From NCBI GenBank assembly GCA_902477615.1, contig CABSHY010000052.1:1-7922 (forward strand): a stretch of DNA of 7,922 nt, given 5' to 3'. A program made the position numbers and the translations under genes. Each line of letters starts with the position of its first letter. Within the stretch, counting starts at the first letter, position 1. Of the stretch, positions 1 through 6,690 are shown in pieces. The notes beneath the pieces are model-generated. The model ran no database searches and had not been told where the DNA came from. It saw only the letters and a list, made by a program, of their open reading frames with translations. Source of the stretch: an uncultured Sutterella sp. (GTDB taxonomy: Bacteria; Pseudomonadota; Gammaproteobacteria; Burkholderiales; Burkholderiaceae_F).

Positions 1-622
1 CATGAAGGCTGCTGGTTACGAGCCGGGTAAGGACATTGCCATTGGTTTGGACTGCGCTGCTAGCGAATTCTACGAAGACGGCAAGTACGTTCAAAAGGGC
101 CAAGGTAAGACCTATACGGCCGAAGAATGGATTGAAGTCTTGGAAGCTTGGGTTAAGAAGTACCCGATCATCTCCATCGAAGACGGTATGGCTGAAGTCG
201 ACTGGGAAGGTTGGAAGAAGTTGACGCAAGCTTTGGGCCGTCGTGTCCAATTGGTGGGCGATGACTTGTTTGTGACGAACCCGACGATTTTGCGTGAAGG
301 CATCGAAAAGGGTGTGGCTAACTCCATTTTGATTAAGGTTAACCAAATCGGTACGTTGTCCGAAACGTTGGCCGCTATTGAAATGGCTAAGCGCGCCGGT
401 TACTCCGTTGTTGTGTCTCACCGCTCCGGTGAAACTGAAGACAGCTTCATCGCTGACTTGGCCGTGGCTGTGAACGCCGGTCAAATCAAGACGGGTTCCA
501 TGAGCCGTAGCGACCGTATCGCCAAGTACAACCAATTGCTTCGCATTGAAGAAGAACTTGACGATCAAGCAGTTTATCCGGGCCGCGATGCATTCTATTG
601 CATTAAGGAATGGACCATCTAA
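1..622 (+). CDS. eno: Enolase (phosphopyruvate hydratase), C-terminal half, 5' end cut by window
   Basis: Enolase converts 2-phosphoglycerate to phosphoenolpyruvate in glycolysis and, in many bacteria, is also part of the RNA degradosome. The visible 206 residues are the C-terminal half of a protein that is normally about 430 residues; the reading frame is open through the left edge, so the Met codon at position 2 is internal. Numbering from that Met, the catalytic TIM-barrel landmarks are all present: the LDCAASEF segment (Asp17, metal ligand), SIEDG (Glu60), GDDLFVTN (Asp87), ILIKVNQIG (Lys112, the catalytic base), SHRSGETED (His140) and IKTGSMSRSD (Lys163). The fragment ends with a slightly extended tail after RIEEEL. 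Codon choice is strongly biased (TTG for Leu, AAG for Lys), as expected for a highly expressed gene. ftsB follows 37 nt downstream, a common proteobacterial order. Identification is near certain. Confidence 0.98.
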   Translation, partial: MKAAGYEPGKDIAIGLDCAASEFYEDGKYVQKGQGKTYTAEEWIEVLEAWVKKYPIISIEDGMAEVDWEGWKKLTQALGRRVQLVGDDLFVTNPTILREGIEKGVANSILIKVNQIGTLSETLAAIEMAKRAGYSVVVSHRSGETEDSFIADLAVAVNAGQIKTGSMSRSDRIAKYNQLLRIEEELDDQAVYPGRDAFYCIKEWTI

Positions 623-641
623 CGTTAATTAAAAAACGTTA
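620..641 (+). other. Perfect inverted repeat overlapping the eno stop codon
   Basis: TAACGTT at 620-626 is repeated as AACGTTA at 635-641 around an 8-nt A/T loop, giving a 7-bp perfect dyad whose first three bases are the eno stop codon. The core AACGTT is itself a palindrome, so the element is both a direct and an inverted repeat. No U-tract follows, so it is unlikely to be a full intrinsic terminator. It could be an mRNA-end or attenuating hairpin between a highly expressed gene (eno) and a low-level division gene (ftsB), or a small protein-binding dyad; function is inference. Confidence 0.4.
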
Positions 642-659
642 GGAAAGTAGAGCCCCGAC

Positions 660-1043
660 ATGATAACTCCGAAGCGAATTTTGATTCTCCTTTGCGGGTT
701 ATGCCTGTTGGGGCTTTATACATTGATTTTCGGACAAGGCGGCTACGTTCGAATGTTTACGCTCGCCGAAGATTTGGCGTTGTTGCAAGACGATAACCGT
801 GAAGTTCGAGAAGACAATGAACGCATGTCTGCGGAATTAAAGTCCTTGCAAACAGGGCTGGGAGCCATTGAAGAGCGTGCTCGCTATGACTTAAATATGG
901 TGCGAGCCGGTGAAGTGTTGTTCCGTATTCAACGTCCGCAAAAGACACTGCCGGGCACTGAGATCCCGGCAGATATCATCAACGATCCGTTGTACAACCC
1001 CAACGCTAAAGAGCCGTCGGGCGATGTACAACCGTTACTTTAG
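660..1043 (+). CDS. ftsB: Cell division protein FtsB (DivIC/septum formation initiator family)
   Basis: FtsB is a bitopic inner-membrane protein that forms the FtsQLB complex of the divisome and helps activate septal peptidoglycan synthesis by FtsWI. The 127-residue protein has the family layout: a short cytoplasmic start, one membrane helix at about residues 6-24, a charged coiled coil at about 33-68, and then the conserved signature around residues 71-85 (EERARYDLNMVRAGE), followed by the VLFRI strand. It is somewhat longer than the roughly 100-residue E. coli protein because of a Pro/Asn-rich tail (about residues 93-127). ATG 660 is the only good start before the membrane helix; the ribosome site is weak (AGGA at 641-644 is too far, AGAG at 649-652 is better spaced). 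It lies 37 nt after eno and is probably cotranscribed with it. Its TAG stop overlaps the stop of the opposing gene. Confidence 0.95.
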   Translation: MITPKRILILLCGLCLLGLYTLIFGQGGYVRMFTLAEDLALLQDDNREVREDNERMSAELKSLQTGLGAIEERARYDLNMVRAGEVLFRIQRPQKTLPGTEIPADIINDPLYNPNAKEPSGDVQPLL

Positions 1044-2023
1044 TTAACGCTGGTGGGCGTCATTCCAGAGGCCTTGCCATTAACGTCAAACTCCACTTGG
1101 CGCTTCAATTTATAAAGCACCTTATTGAGAATCTCATCTTTGGCGAGAGGTTCAATTGTCTTAAGGGTTTCGCCCGTTTTTTCATTTTCTAATTCGCTGT
1201 ACATCCAAAAGTTTTCTTTATCGGTGTAAAGCGTCAGATTTTCGATGGATTCGAAATTGGCGATGCACTTAAAGGAGAATAGACGCGCCCATTGTTTGCG
1301 AAGCGAAGTTTGGTCGGAAAGTTCTAATTTCACCGATTCCAACTTAAGGGAATTGATATGATCGTCCGTTAACCATTCCGTGACGGCATTGGTGATTTTT
1401 TGGAGCATTTTCTCTAACTTGTCTTCCGAGAACGCCATTTCAGGCGCCTCCCCCATGCCTTGCGGTTGACGGATAAGTTTTTCAGCTTCAGTGATGAGAA
1501 AACGAGGATCAAAATCCAAAAGTTGATCAATCAATTCATCACGCGTGTAGACCTGGATTTTGCCGGTTTCGGCATCCATGCTTAACACAACGAGATAGAG
1601 AAAATTAAACAGCCAAAGGGTTTGGCCTTCGGGTTTTACGTAAAAATCTCCGTGGCGTAAACCGCCTTGAACCTTCTCGGGCAAAATCTGCTCAACAACA
1701 TCTTCAAGGGCAATACGCGTTTGATCGACATTACCTTCGGTGTCAACATGACCTGTGTAGAAATAATATTCACCGTCGATGCGGGCTTTAAAGCCAAAGC
1801 CCACGATTTGATCGGTCATATTTTTTTGATTTCTAAAGTCATCGACGATACGAGCGAGGTTATTTAATAAACGCTTTTCACTAAAGCCAGTGATGGGGTA
1901 ACCCCCATTAAGGTTTAGAGACAAGAGGTTACCGAGAAAGTGAAAATAACCCGCCAGGGGCTTATGAGAAAAGCCCCAGCCCATTACGTCGTTGTTGTGG
2001 ACATCAAAGAAATGTGTTGCCAT
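1040..2023 (-). CDS. Hypothetical protein, unrecognised family, coupled to hslO
   Basis: This 327-residue protein is not recognised and no function is assigned. It looks soluble and cytoplasmic: there is no signal peptide, and the only hydrophobic run (about residues 136-149) is too short and isolated for a clear membrane helix. The N-terminal third is rich in aromatic residues, Gly and Asn, with a repeated-looking beta character (GFGFKARIDGEYYFYTG at 75-91). The middle (about 160-225) is acidic and probably helical, and the C-terminal part (about 226-312) is mixed, with a single Cys at 253. The ATG start overlaps the hslO stop by one base (TAATG), so translation is likely coupled to hslO and the gene is real. 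Its TAA stop overlaps the ftsB stop on the other strand. It could be a lineage-restricted protein acting with Hsp33 or simply carried with it; the sequence does not decide. Confidence 0.85.
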   Translation of the reverse strand: MATHFFDVHNNDVMGWGFSHKPLAGYFHFLGNLLSLNLNGGYPITGFSEKRLLNNLARIVDDFRNQKNMTDQIVGFGFKARIDGEYYFYTGHVDTEGNVDQTRIALEDVVEQILPEKVQGGLRHGDFYVKPEGQTLWLFNFLYLVVLSMDAETGKIQVYTRDELIDQLLDFDPRFLITEAEKLIRQPQGMGEAPEMAFSEDKLEKMLQKITNAVTEWLTDDHINSLKLESVKLELSDQTSLRKQWARLFSFKCIANFESIENLTLYTDKENFWMYSELENEKTGETLKTIEPLAKDEILNKVLYKLKRQVEFDVNGKASGMTPTSVN

Positions 2024-2922
2024 TAGTTTGCGTCTTTCTTGTTGTGGTTAAAGAGAGTGTGTAAATCGTCAATCGAGAATTTTTCGCTTTTGCCGCAGAA
2101 GTCACACGTGACTTCCAAGCCGCCGTGTTCTTGGCAGGCTTGAAGGGCTTCGACTTCGCCTAAATTCAAAATCATGGCTTCGACACGCTCACGAGAGCAC
2201 GTACAGGCAAAGCGAGGTTCTTGTTCTTCAAAGTATTGCGGCTTTTCTTCCCAGAATAAACGGTGAGCGATTTCTTTAGTCGGAAGCGTCAAAAGCTCTT
2301 CGTCTTTAATGGTGTCAGCCAACGTTTCAATGCGATTGAGGGCTTCCGGGTCATCGACAATGCCTTCGTCCTTACCGCCAAATCCAGGCATCTTTTGGAT
2401 TAAAAGACCGCCGATATTGTTTTCATCGGCCGCTAACCATAAGCGCGTGTGAATTTGTTCTGACTGTTGCATATAAAGCTCAAGCCCTTGAGCAATGGAG
2501 TCGCCTGCCAAAGACACAACGCCTTGGTAGAGAGGTTCGCCTTCGCGACGATCCTTCGGATCGAGCATGATGGCACAACGTCCACCGCCGTTGACGTTAA
2601 TTAAATCCTTGGTTGTAGCGTCGGCAGCCACCACGGCATCGTGTTGCAACTTGGCAGAAGCTCGAACCATTAAGCCATTACGGACTTCGACAATGGCTAA
2701 ACGTACAGGGCCGTCACCTTGCACTTGCATGATGAGAGAACCCTCGAATTTAATGGAACTGGCCAATAACAAAGCCCCTGCCGTCATTTCGCCCAAAAGG
2801 TGAGTGACCGGCAGCGGATAGTGTCGGAATTCTCGCATGGCTTTCCATGCCGTATTCAAACGAACAACGGCTCCTTTAACAGGGGTCGGTGTGAAGATAA
2901 AACGTAAAATGGAATCGTTCAT
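2023..2922 (-). CDS. hslO: Redox-regulated molecular chaperone Hsp33
   Basis: Hsp33 is a cytoplasmic holdase activated by oxidative stress: on oxidation it releases zinc, forms disulfides and binds unfolding proteins. The 299-residue length fits the family. The N-terminal substrate-binding region runs to about residue 185 and includes the typical LLGEMTAGALLLASSIKFEG segment at 42-61 and the GDGP motif at 69-72. The C-terminal redox switch has the expected four zinc-binding cysteines as CxC (Cys240, Cys242) and CxxC (Cys273, Cys276), so the switch looks intact. Start ATG 2922 is supported by an AAAGG site at 2932-2936 with 9-nt spacing, and by alignment with the usual N-terminus (residues SILRFIF). 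The gene lies 15 nt after the gamma carbonic anhydrase gene and overlaps the next gene by one base, so the three probably form one transcript. Confidence in identity is very high. Confidence 0.97.
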   Translation of the reverse strand: MNDSILRFIFTPTPVKGAVVRLNTAWKAMREFRHYPLPVTHLLGEMTAGALLLASSIKFEGSLIMQVQGDGPVRLAIVEVRNGLMVRASAKLQHDAVVAADATTKDLINVNGGGRCAIMLDPKDRREGEPLYQGVVSLAGDSIAQGLELYMQQSEQIHTRLWLAADENNIGGLLIQKMPGFGGKDEGIVDDPEALNRIETLADTIKDEELLTLPTKEIAHRLFWEEKPQYFEEQEPRFACTCSRERVEAMILNLGEVEALQACQEHGGLEVTCDFCGKSEKFSIDDLHTLFNHNKKDAN

Positions 2923-2937
2923 TTGTTGTAGCCTTTC

Positions 2938-3459
2938 TTAAATTTCTTTCGTCAACGCTTGGTACTCTTTAGCACGCTCAATGTAGTGATTGGCGTTTTT
3001 CTCAATCAAGGCCTTTTCTTCGGGCGTTAATGATCGTACAACGCGAGCAGGCGTTCCCAAAAGCAAAACACCTTCGGGGAATTCTTTGTTTTCTGCTACG
3101 AGCGCACCAGCACCTACTAATGTATAAGGCGCTATTTTCGCACGATTAAGGACAATTGCACCCATGCCAATTAAAGAATTGTCACCAATTGTACAGCTGT
3201 GCAAAATGGCGCCATGACCAACCGTCACATTACGACCAATCTCAAGCGGTAAATCTGGGTCATTATGTAAAACGGCGTTGTCTTGAATGTTGGAGTTTTC
3301 TCCTACCATAATGGCGGCCTCATCACCTCGGATGCTCGCTCCCGGCCACACACTGACGTTGTCTTTTAAGGTGACATCGGCCGCGATGGTGGCAGTCGGG
3401 GCACAGTAAACGGAGTCGGAGAGCTTTGGTTTTTTGTCTCCAATTGCAAAAACGGGCAT
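2938..3459 (-). CDS. Gamma-class carbonic anhydrase-like hexapeptide-repeat protein (YrdA family)
   Basis: This 173-residue protein belongs to the left-handed beta-helix, gamma carbonic anhydrase-like family (YrdA/PaaY/CaiE relatives). Members form trimers with a metal ion held by three histidines at subunit interfaces; some hydrate CO2, others have thioesterase or unknown activity. Hexapeptide repeats run from about residue 17 to 125 and a C-terminal helix covers about 145-170. The three metal ligands are visible: His65 (AVLHND), His82 (VGHGA) and His87 (ILHSC), and the RGD motif at 44-46 and Gln59-Asp60 are also family features. ATG 3459 gives the usual N-terminus, with a modest GCGAG site 7 nt upstream. 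It is the first gene of the minus-strand unit with hslO. True carbonic anhydrase activity cannot be settled from sequence. Confidence 0.9.
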   Translation of the reverse strand: MPVFAIGDKKPKLSDSVYCAPTATIAADVTLKDNVSVWPGASIRGDEAAIMVGENSNIQDNAVLHNDPDLPLEIGRNVTVGHGAILHSCTIGDNSLIGMGAIVLNRAKIAPYTLVGAGALVAENKEFPEGVLLLGTPARVVRSLTPEEKALIEKNANHYIERAKEYQALTKEI

Positions 3460-3517
3460 AGATGTTCTCGCTCTTGTTAAAATTCGGAATCAGAGTTCCC
3501 AATTGTACGGTTTTGTT
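3460..3517. promoter_or_regulatory. Divergent intergenic region between carbonic anhydrase-like and PHP genes
   Basis: These 58 bases separate two divergently read units and should hold promoter elements for one or both. On the minus strand TTGGGA (3502-3497) and TAACAA (3479-3474) are 17 bp apart, but they match the sigma70 consensus poorly and would leave a leader of only about 8 nt. No convincing plus-strand promoter is visible. The call rests on gene orientation more than on motifs. Confidence 0.3.
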
Positions 3518-4351
3518 ATGAGAATGGATTTACATCTGCACTCAACGGCAAGTGACGGCGTTAAAAGTCCGGTTGAAGTTGTGGAGATGGCGCATAAAAA
3601 TGGTGTTGAAGTGATGGCATTGACCGACCACGACACGGTGGCCGGCCTTCGTCAGGCACGTAAACGTGCCCAAGAATTAGGGATTCGTTTTATCGATGGG
3701 GTGGAATTATCTGTCACTTGGTCAGGCAAAACGATTCATGTGGTTTGCTTGGCTCCCAAGAAGATGGACGCTTTTGAGGCGTTAACTGTCAAACTTTGTC
3801 AAATGCGTGATGAGCGAGCTCGAGCCATGGCCGCTAAATTTGATGCGATGGGTATTTACAATACCTACGAGCAAGCATTGGAATTGGCGGGCAATCCCTT
3901 GAATTTATCGCGTCGCCACTTTGCTCTTGCCTTGGTGCAACGAGGTACGGTCGGCACGGAAGATGCGGCCTTTGATCGCTATCTTAAAGATGACGGTTGT
4001 GCTTTCGTGAAGACCAACTGGATGAGTTTAAGTGAGGCAATGACGCTTATCCGCGAAACGGGGGGTATCGCCGTGATGGCACATCCTGGTCGCTACACCT
4101 TTCCTGAAGGTAAAACAACGTACGATTTACTGACAGAATTTAAGGCGTTGGGTGGTGACGTCATTGAAGTGACGACGGGAAGTCATTTCAGTGAAGAAAA
4201 TGAGCGTTATACTCGCGTTGCCGTCAATATGGGCTTTTGGGCAAGTACGGGTAGCGACTATCATGGCTCTAAGCCCGGTCGACCGGAGCCAGGTATGCAA
4301 GAACCGTTGCCAGCGTACTTACCGACGGTTTTAGAACTCATTAAAGATTAA
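3518..4351 (+). CDS. rnm: PHP-domain phosphoesterase, RNase AM / 3',5'-nucleoside bisphosphate phosphatase family
   Basis: The protein belongs to the PHP metallo-phosphoesterase family of YciV/TrpH (RNase AM). Characterised members hydrolyse 3',5'-nucleoside bisphosphates such as pAp and trim RNA 5' ends. From ATG 3518 it has 277 residues, near the 293 of E. coli. Metal-site motifs are complete: DLHLHSTASDG (His6, His8, Asp13), LTDHDT (Asp37, His38, Asp39), GVELS (Glu63), His74, MAHPGRY (His189) and GSDYHG (Asp247, His249). The frame is open back to a TTG at 3434, but that start would overlap the divergent gene and add residues before the family N-terminus; ATG 3518 (ACGG 7 nt upstream) or ATG 3524 is more likely. 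The M50 protease gene follows after 20 nt, probably in one operon. The family is certain; the exact substrate is inferred. Confidence 0.92.
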   Translation: MRMDLHLHSTASDGVKSPVEVVEMAHKNGVEVMALTDHDTVAGLRQARKRAQELGIRFIDGVELSVTWSGKTIHVVCLAPKKMDAFEALTVKLCQMRDERARAMAAKFDAMGIYNTYEQALELAGNPLNLSRRHFALALVQRGTVGTEDAAFDRYLKDDGCAFVKTNWMSLSEAMTLIRETGGIAVMAHPGRYTFPEGKTTYDLLTEFKALGGDVIEVTTGSHFSEENERYTRVAVNMGFWASTGSDYHGSKPGRPEPGMQEPLPAYLPTVLELIKD

Positions 4352-4371
4352 ATAGAGAAAGAAGAATCAAA

Positions 4372-5028
4372 ATGGCGATTACCGATACTTTGTATCAGAT
4401 TTTGGTGTATGGCATTCCTTTGATTTTTGCCATCACGTTGCATGAAGCGGCTCACGGTTTAGCAGCTAAGCGTTACGGTGACGATACGGCCTTTATGTTG
4501 GGACGCGTCACGGCTAACCCCATTCCTCACATTGATTTGGTGGGTACCATCCTTGTGCCGGGCGTCCTTCTTTTGGGATCGGCTTTAACCGGTTTGGGTG
4601 GTGTTTTATTGGGTTGGGCTAAGCCCGTTCCGATCAATACCCGCAAGCTCAATCCATTCCGTAAGGGGATGTTGATGGTGGCTTTGGCCGGTCCTTTTAG
4701 CAATTTCTGCCAAGCATTGGTTTGGTTTATTTTCTTAAAGGCTTTTATCAATTCCGGTATTTTGACGCAATCGCTTTTAGACATTACGGTGGCAGGCGTT
4801 TTGGTGAACTTCTACATCATGGCCTTTAATCTTTTACCCTTGCCACCTTTGGATGGCGGTCGCATTGTGACGATGTTGTTGCCTTATAACGCCGCTCAAC
4901 AATTTGCTCGTCTTGAACAATATGGGATGATCATTTTGGTGGTCTTGATTATGTCTGGGTTGCTGAATTACTGGATGCGCCCCTTCGTCTACGTTGGTAA
5001 AAATTTATTATCTTTTGTGGGTTTCTGA
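4372..5028 (+). CDS. Site-2 protease family (M50) integral membrane metalloprotease
   Basis: This 218-residue inner-membrane protein is a short site-2 protease homologue without PDZ domains, of the group related to SpoIVFB. Such enzymes cut membrane-embedded substrates with a zinc ion inside the bilayer. The zinc motif HEAAH (His24, Glu25, His28) lies in the first membrane segment (about 8-30). The second half of the site is in NLLPLPPLDGGR (153-164), with Asp161 as the third ligand. The intermediate landmarks PHIDLVGT (52-59) and AGPFSNF (106-112) are also present. Further membrane segments lie at about 58-82, 100-123, 137-157 and 183-203. The start is supported by a purine-rich site (AGAAG, 4360-4364). 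Homologues next to the PHP gene are common in Burkholderiales, but their physiological substrate is generally unknown, and nothing here identifies it. Confidence 0.93.
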   Translation: MAITDTLYQILVYGIPLIFAITLHEAAHGLAAKRYGDDTAFMLGRVTANPIPHIDLVGTILVPGVLLLGSALTGLGGVLLGWAKPVPINTRKLNPFRKGMLMVALAGPFSNFCQALVWFIFLKAFINSGILTQSLLDITVAGVLVNFYIMAFNLLPLPPLDGGRIVTMLLPYNAAQQFARLEQYGMIILVVLIMSGLLNYWMRPFVYVGKNLLSFVGF

Positions 5029-5029
5029 G

Positions 5030-5044
5030 CCTTATTTCATAAGG
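5030..5044 (+). other. Short perfect hairpin after the M50 protease gene
   Basis: CCTTAT (5030-5035) and ATAAGG (5039-5044) form a 6-bp perfect inverted repeat around TTC, two bases after the protease stop codon. The following stretch is A-rich rather than T-rich, so termination would be weak at best. A TAAAAT box at 5050-5055 resembles a -10 element, but no good -35 is placed upstream of it. The element may mark an operon boundary before bamC; this is a weak inference. Confidence 0.3.
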
Positions 5045-5111
5045 TTAGGTAAAATTAAAAAATTGCTTTAGTAAAAAACTTAAGACGCCGATGGGTGAGC
5101 CTTAAGTGGTT

Positions 5112-5115
5112 AGGA
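5112..5115 (+). promoter_or_regulatory. Ribosome binding site that sets the bamC start
   Basis: AGGA sits 6 nt before ATG 5122. It supports this start over the in-frame GTG at 5095, which would add nine residues before the lipoprotein signal peptide. Confidence 0.75.
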
Positions 5116-5121
5116 AGATTT

Positions 5122-6294
5122 ATGAAAAAATTAGTTCGCACGAGCCTTATTTTGGCAATGCCGGTTGTTTTATCCGCCTGCTCAGTTTTGGGTGTGGATT
5201 TTTCAAACGACAAGATTCAGTACGAAACGAGTGCCTCTCGTGCTCCGTTGGAAGTGCCGCCGGATTTGACGCAAGTCCCGACCTCTGACCGTTATGCTGT
5301 GCCGACGCGCCCGCAAACGGTGTTGGCTAGCCAACAAGTGGACGCTTCTCAAACGCAAGGCGCGACTCAAGTGACGACGACCATTTTGCCCGAAGGTGAA
5401 ATCGCTAAGGTGATGCGCGAAGGCAATAACCGTTGGATCCATGTGAATTTGACGCCGGAACAAACCTGGCCCATCGCCCAAGACTTCTGGCATACGATTG
5501 GTTTGAGCTTGTTGCGCCAAGACGCTGCCACCGGTGTGATGGAAACCAACTGGGCTGAAAACCGCGCCAAGTTGCCGCAAGACGTGATCCGTGCAACTTT
5601 GGGTAAGGTTGTTGATTTGGTTTACTCCACCGGCGAACGTGACCAATACCGTGCCCGTATGGAACGCTCTGCAACGGGTGGTACCGATATCTTTATTACG
5701 CACCGCTCAATGGTCGAAGTGGTCAAGAGCATCGGCGGCGACAACGAAACCACTGTTTGGCAACCCGGCCCGAGCGATCCGGAAATGGAAGCTGAAATGT
5801 TGACCCGTATGGCTCAACGTATCAACATGGAATTCAATCCCAAGGCTGTTTCTCAAACGAAGGCCGAGCGTGAAAAGACCGTGGAAGATTTGACTCGTTA
5901 CCAACCGGTTGAGTCTATCTCTCAATTGGAACAAAACGCTGAAGGTGTGGCTACGAGCTTGTTCGTCAAAGAAGGGTTTGAACGCGCATGGCGTCGTGTG
6001 GCTTTGGCCATTGACCGCATGGGCTTTACGGTTGAAGACCGTGACCGCTCTCGTGGTTTCTTCTTGGTCCGTTACTTGGATGAAGAATACGAACAACAAA
6101 AGCGTGATGAACAAGGCTTCTGGAGCAATGCCTTTGGTCGCAGCAAGCCCGTGGATGCTCCGCAATACGTGATCTACTTGCAAAAGCTCTCCGATACCGA
6201 AACGCGTGTTCACGTTTTGGGCCCGGACGGTAAGGCCGATACGACCGGTGTAGCACCGAAGATCTTGACGCTTTTGAGCGAACAAACGAAGTAA
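5122..6294 (+). CDS. bamC: Outer membrane protein assembly factor BamC (NlpB/DapX lipoprotein)
   Basis: BamC is a lipoprotein accessory of the BAM complex, which inserts beta-barrel proteins into the outer membrane. From ATG 5122 the protein has 390 residues, longer than the 344 of E. coli. Residues 1-19 are a lipoprotein signal peptide (charged MKK start, hydrophobic core) ending in the lipobox LSAC with lipidated Cys20. The conserved unstructured segment follows, with the PLEVPPDLT motif at 42-50 that in the E. coli protein contacts BamD. Two helix-grip domains are apparent, about 103-240 (with ETNWAENRAKLP at 141-152) and about 278-388. The Gln/Thr/Val-rich linker at 62-90 accounts for part of the extra length. 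Codons are as biased as in eno, suggesting strong expression. A strong terminator follows. dapA, the usual neighbour in many proteobacteria, is absent here. Confidence 0.95.
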   Translation: MKKLVRTSLILAMPVVLSACSVLGVDFSNDKIQYETSASRAPLEVPPDLTQVPTSDRYAVPTRPQTVLASQQVDASQTQGATQVTTTILPEGEIAKVMREGNNRWIHVNLTPEQTWPIAQDFWHTIGLSLLRQDAATGVMETNWAENRAKLPQDVIRATLGKVVDLVYSTGERDQYRARMERSATGGTDIFITHRSMVEVVKSIGGDNETTVWQPGPSDPEMEAEMLTRMAQRINMEFNPKAVSQTKAEREKTVEDLTRYQPVESISQLEQNAEGVATSLFVKEGFERAWRRVALAIDRMGFTVEDRDRSRGFFLVRYLDEEYEQQKRDEQGFWSNAFGRSKPVDAPQYVIYLQKLSDTETRVHVLGPDGKADTTGVAPKILTLLSEQTK

Positions 6295-6318
6295 GCTCAT
6301 TTACGCATCCGTCAACAA

Positions 6319-6348
6319 AAAAAAGCGCTCCAAAGTGGGCGCTTTTTT
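6319..6348 (+). terminator. Rho-independent terminator downstream of bamC
   Basis: The stem pairs AAAAAAGCGCTC (6319-6330) with GGGCGCTTTTTT (6337-6348), with one T-G wobble and a 6-nt loop. The GC core is followed by six T residues, and the matching A run on the 5' side could let it work on the opposite strand too. It begins 24 nt after the bamC stop and separates bamC from the downstream redox module. Confidence 0.93.
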
Positions 6349-6432
6349 GCATGTCCGTGTGCTTATATTGCGAAGCGTTAATCATTGTCTGTTTCCGCCA
6401 AAATAGGCTTAAAAATTTACAAAAAAATTGCT

Positions 6433-6476
6433 TTAAAAAAATCAGGGACTTAAAAAAATCAGTGAAAAAGTCCTGA
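6433..6476 (+). repeat. Tandem 13-nt direct repeat with overlapping hairpin
   Basis: TTAAAAAAATCAG occurs at 6433-6445 and again at 6450-6462 (17-nt period). The TCAGGGACT following the A-run (6442-6450) pairs with AGTCCTGA (6469-6476), with one bulged G and an 18-nt loop that contains the second repeat copy. The arrangement might be an operator pair or an RNA stem; its role is unknown. Confidence 0.5.
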
Positions 6477-6580
6477 CGAAAATCAATCTCATTATTATTC
6501 TGTTTACACAAAGTTCGAGTATTATCCTCCGCCGGCCGAAAAGGTTGTAATAGGCGCTTCTGCGGCGTAATAGGTCCAGG

Positions 6581-6609
6581 TTGATGCCCAAAACGACAGT
6601 CCTTATTAA
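6581..6609 (+). promoter_or_regulatory. Candidate sigma70-type promoter for the dba-dsbI module
   Basis: TTGATG (6581-6586) and TATTAA (6604-6609) are separated by 17 bp, each matching four of six consensus bases. Transcription would begin near 6616, giving a leader of about 75 nt before ATG 6691. It was found by eye in an AT-rich region, so chance occurrence is possible. Confidence 0.35.
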
Positions 6610-6690
6610 GCCTCATTTTTACTGTTCGTTTTCGCAGTCTTTCTTTATCTGTGTTAACGAATGTTCTTCAATTTTTTGACGGGGTCAAAA

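Larger units (their letters stand above)
6349..6690. other. Long intergenic region with repeats and a hairpin, no gene recognised
   Basis: About 340 bases lie between the bamC terminator and the small membrane protein start. The left half is A-rich. It contains a 13-nt direct repeat (TTAAAAAAATCAG at 6433-6445 and 6450-6462) and an imperfect hairpin formed by 6442-6450 and 6469-6476. A GC-richer patch at 6526-6570 carries an 8-nt repeat GTAATAGG at 6547 and 6567. No tRNA, rRNA or known riboswitch was recognised. A minus-strand reading frame covering 6026-6616 has no protein-like character. The region most likely holds the control signals of the dba-dsbI module. Confidence 0.5.

Noticed and set aside
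1..5028. A novel defence or mobile system among the genes left of bamC
   Set aside because: All genes but one are recognisable housekeeping families in an ordinary chromosomal order; no integrase, transposase, toxin-antitoxin pair, nuclease cluster or att-like repeats are visible.
5203..6300. Long minus-strand open frames (166 and 197 codons) antisense to bamC
   Set aside because: They arise from the strong codon bias of bamC; translations are Arg/His-rich, lack domains, have no ribosome sites and lie wholly opposite a certain gene.
6503..6525. TTTACA followed by TATTAT as a promoter
   Set aside because: The boxes are only 11 bp apart, too close for a sigma70 promoter.
6581..6595. FNR-type box beginning TTGAT
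   Set aside because: The right half-site (AAAAC) matches the ATCAA consensus at only two of five bases.
6026..6616. 196-codon minus-strand frame spanning the bamC 3' end, terminator and intergenic region
   Set aside because: It crosses the bamC terminator and an A-rich stretch giving Phe/Lys-rich translation; no start signal or protein-like pattern.
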